From Bombus terrestris (taxonomy: Eukaryota > Arthropoda > Insecta > Hymenoptera > Apidae): a DNA stretch of 64,000 bases. Positions 61,777-64,000 of the stretch are shown here, piece by piece. The DNA lies in the NCBI RefSeq assembly GCF_910591885.1, contig NC_063271.1, forward strand, positions 12,269,001-12,333,000, written 5' to 3'. Under the pieces are notes generated by a model. That model did not search any database and was not told the DNA's origin. It saw nothing but the letters and a program-made list of their open reading frames with translations. The position numbers and the translations under genes were made by a program. Positions within the stretch are counted from its first letter, which is position 1. Every line of letters begins with the position of its first letter.

Positions 61777-64000
61777 CTGAAACGTAAATATAATAAAATG
61801 AGAGCACTGCTTCAAAATTAAGCTAAAAATGTTTTACGATATGTATAAAATTAAGCTGTTCTAAAATCAATTTCATTTAATAACTTAAGAAATTTTATAC
61901 ATTCTGTAATATTATTCGCTTATAAAATTTATGGTAAAAAACATAATTTAAGCGATTAACAGCATTTCTCTAGAGTTCTGAAAATAATTTTCTTTAACGT
62001 ATCATTTTCGAATTAAATACCATGAAAATAAATAAATTCAGGTTTTTAATTATTTATTTCTCTTATATGTTTTAAGCTCCACAAGTTTTCACAACTTCAA
62101 TTTCACATTTTTTTCGAAGGCCTAACTACATATCGGAAGTAAACCAATTCTTAACTACGATTTAGAAAATTTAATTCTTTGATTATTATAGAAATAACAT
62201 CAACTGTACATAAATTGTTCGTAGTAATAATCGCAATAAGCTAAAACCAACGGGATTAATTTTAACGGAACATCGCATTTCTTCGAGTCATCCGGTAAAT
62301 GTTTTTTATTTGCTCCTAATTGTTGTTTACAATTATTTTCATTTAAATGGTTCCTTATTCTTGTTGTGGATCATGGTATTGTGTAATATCATACGTTAGT
62401 TATTAATAGCACTTGTCTTCCAATATTCAAAGTGACCAACTAATAAGCTACAGCACACAATGTGTTATTTACTGAATGATAATTGAGAAACATGACCGCA
62501 ATGCATATATGTATGTGTATATACTATATATGCATAAATCAAACATGTATACTAGCATATATAATAATGTGTAAAAATCTTAGACCACCCACTAAATAAA
62601 TAGACTCATCTTTACAAATGAATGTAAAGATACTTAATATTATATAAAATCTATTGTTACTTCTTAAGAGATATTTCATTCGAGAATTGTCTAGAATTCG
62701 CTCATGAAATATTGATTAATTTTTTTCCAGGATTTTGACAAATAATTTTTTCAATAAATTTCCTCCTTCAGTACGTCAACTAGTTTATCTATGTCTTTGA
62801 TTTCCTTCTTTTTCATAGCTTATTTTAAATTGTTACAGACGTTTGTAACATTTCATTTAAGAATTTTTTAAGGAAATATTTCTAAAAGATTTATGAACCA
62901 AAAAGAACTATAAATAAATAACATCACAAAAGAAATATCTAAAGACTCATTTTTATGTACATCGCATTGTTGTTTCTAAAAATATGATTACTATGAGGTC
63001 ATTATGAGATCACTATTGTAGATTGTAGCTGATCCAAAGCGTTTGCACAGTATTATATGTTCTTAAATTTTTAAGACATATTGTTTGTCGTGCGCATTCC
63101 TCCTACATATACTGTTTGTAAGAGAAACTTCACTTCAACTTGTGATATTTTAAATGGAACAAGGATTTTTAACACATTAGAATACTATATAATTTGTACA
63201 CAAATTACGTACCTATATATATACAATTTTCAAAATTTTATTTTATTTGCTTATTATTGTATTACTGTATCTAATAAGCATACCATTGTACTGGACTAAG
63301 TAATCAGTTTATACTAATTATTAGTTCCCAGATTTCGAATTAGTTCGAAAATGATATTTGACATTGTTCGCATGACTATTTTCTAAGTGAATATTGAATT
63401 GCAATGAATATTAAATTAGAGGAAATTTAAAATGCGACAAAATTAAAATTTTCCTTTATATCCTTTCAGAAGTACAACTATGTTTCTGTATTAAAATAAT
63501 TCATTGTTATATAATAGTAAAAATGTTGATATACCTTTCGGTTAATGAATATTACTCAACGTTTCATTAATTCAGTTACGATATTGTTGAATAAAAAAGA
63601 TATATGTATGATTGATGATAATCATGTTTGTATTCTTTAATAGAGCAAATAATTGGGGGAAAAATTGGTATACGTAGAGAAGGGTATTTAGAACACAACT
63701 CACATAATATTTATAATCAATTAATATCACAAAAATCATTCTATTTCTATTCTTCTATTTTAGATCTATTTTATATCATATAATGTGAAGTGTAATAGCA
63801 TAACGAATATTTTATAATCACAATATATTATATGAATATATATTATATAACTAACTTGTATAATACATAGAATAGGGTTTATACATTTATGTTATTAAAA
63901 TCTATAAAAAAAGTCAAAGGAACATTAACAACTGATAATTGTGTTATAGTTTTGTTTATATTAAAGTTGTAATTACATCACTTTCTCTGATTAATCGCGT
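61777..64000. other. Upstream flank or intron of the MYND gene
   Basis: AT-rich DNA with no exon I can support. If the MYND gene starts in this window, its first exon is short and unrecognised here; it may lie beyond 64,000. A 21-codon minus-strand frame at 62,751-62,816 (MKKKEIKDIDKLVDVLKEEI) looks coding-like but has no usable donor in the right phase. TA-rich simple sequence occurs at 62,508-62,560 and 63,820-63,850. Confidence 0.5.

Noticed and set aside
62751..62816. 21-codon minus-strand frame considered as first exon of the MYND gene
   Set aside because: It ends in a stop, and the only GT inside it would leave phase 0, whereas the large exon needs an upstream exon leaving phase 2.

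Overview
The window looks like 64 kb of nuclear DNA from an insect, most likely a hymenopteran such as a bee. The evidence is spliceosomal introns, an AT-rich background broken by sharp GC- and CpG-rich patches, two nuclear tRNA genes with Pol III terminators, a nuclear COX6A gene, and a kinase that matches the S6KL/RSKR family. The species cannot be fixed from sequence alone.

Layout. Positions 1-42,100 hold no protein gene I can support with confidence. They alternate AT-rich DNA with GC-rich islands, simple repeats, a few local duplications and two weak orphan-gene candidates (a 97-aa secreted-type ORF at 10.3 kb and a 155-aa Cys-rich ORF at 38.4 kb). At about 42.13 kb a TATA-box promoter starts a plus-strand gene. 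Its leader exon of about 380 nt contains no ATG. A 5.0-kb intron follows, then two coding exons (47,574-49,108) for a 476-aa secreted, disordered protein rich in Ala, Glu, Lys, Pro and Gln. Its polyadenylation signal is at 49.93 kb.

Positions 50-52.6 kb carry minisatellites, an uncertain ORF and two convergent tRNA genes: Asn(GTT) on plus and Trp(CCA) on minus. The right end is gene dense. It has an S6KL-type AGC kinase on minus (seven coding exons traced, last C-lobe exons not found), COX6A on plus (three exons, complete) and a minus-strand gene whose single 5-kb exon encodes about 1,690 residues ending in a MYND zinc finger. COX6A is head to head with the kinase. It is tail to tail with the MYND gene, with polyadenylation signals about 100 bp apart.

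The clearest points for follow-up are the aromatic-free secreted protein, the hierarchical repeats in the MYND protein, a GC-AG intron and a possible second N-terminus in the kinase gene, the missing kinase C-lobe, and the orphan ORFs. I found no CRISPR array, no intact mobile element and no operon-like system, as expected for this kind of genome. No function is claimed for the unfamiliar proteins.
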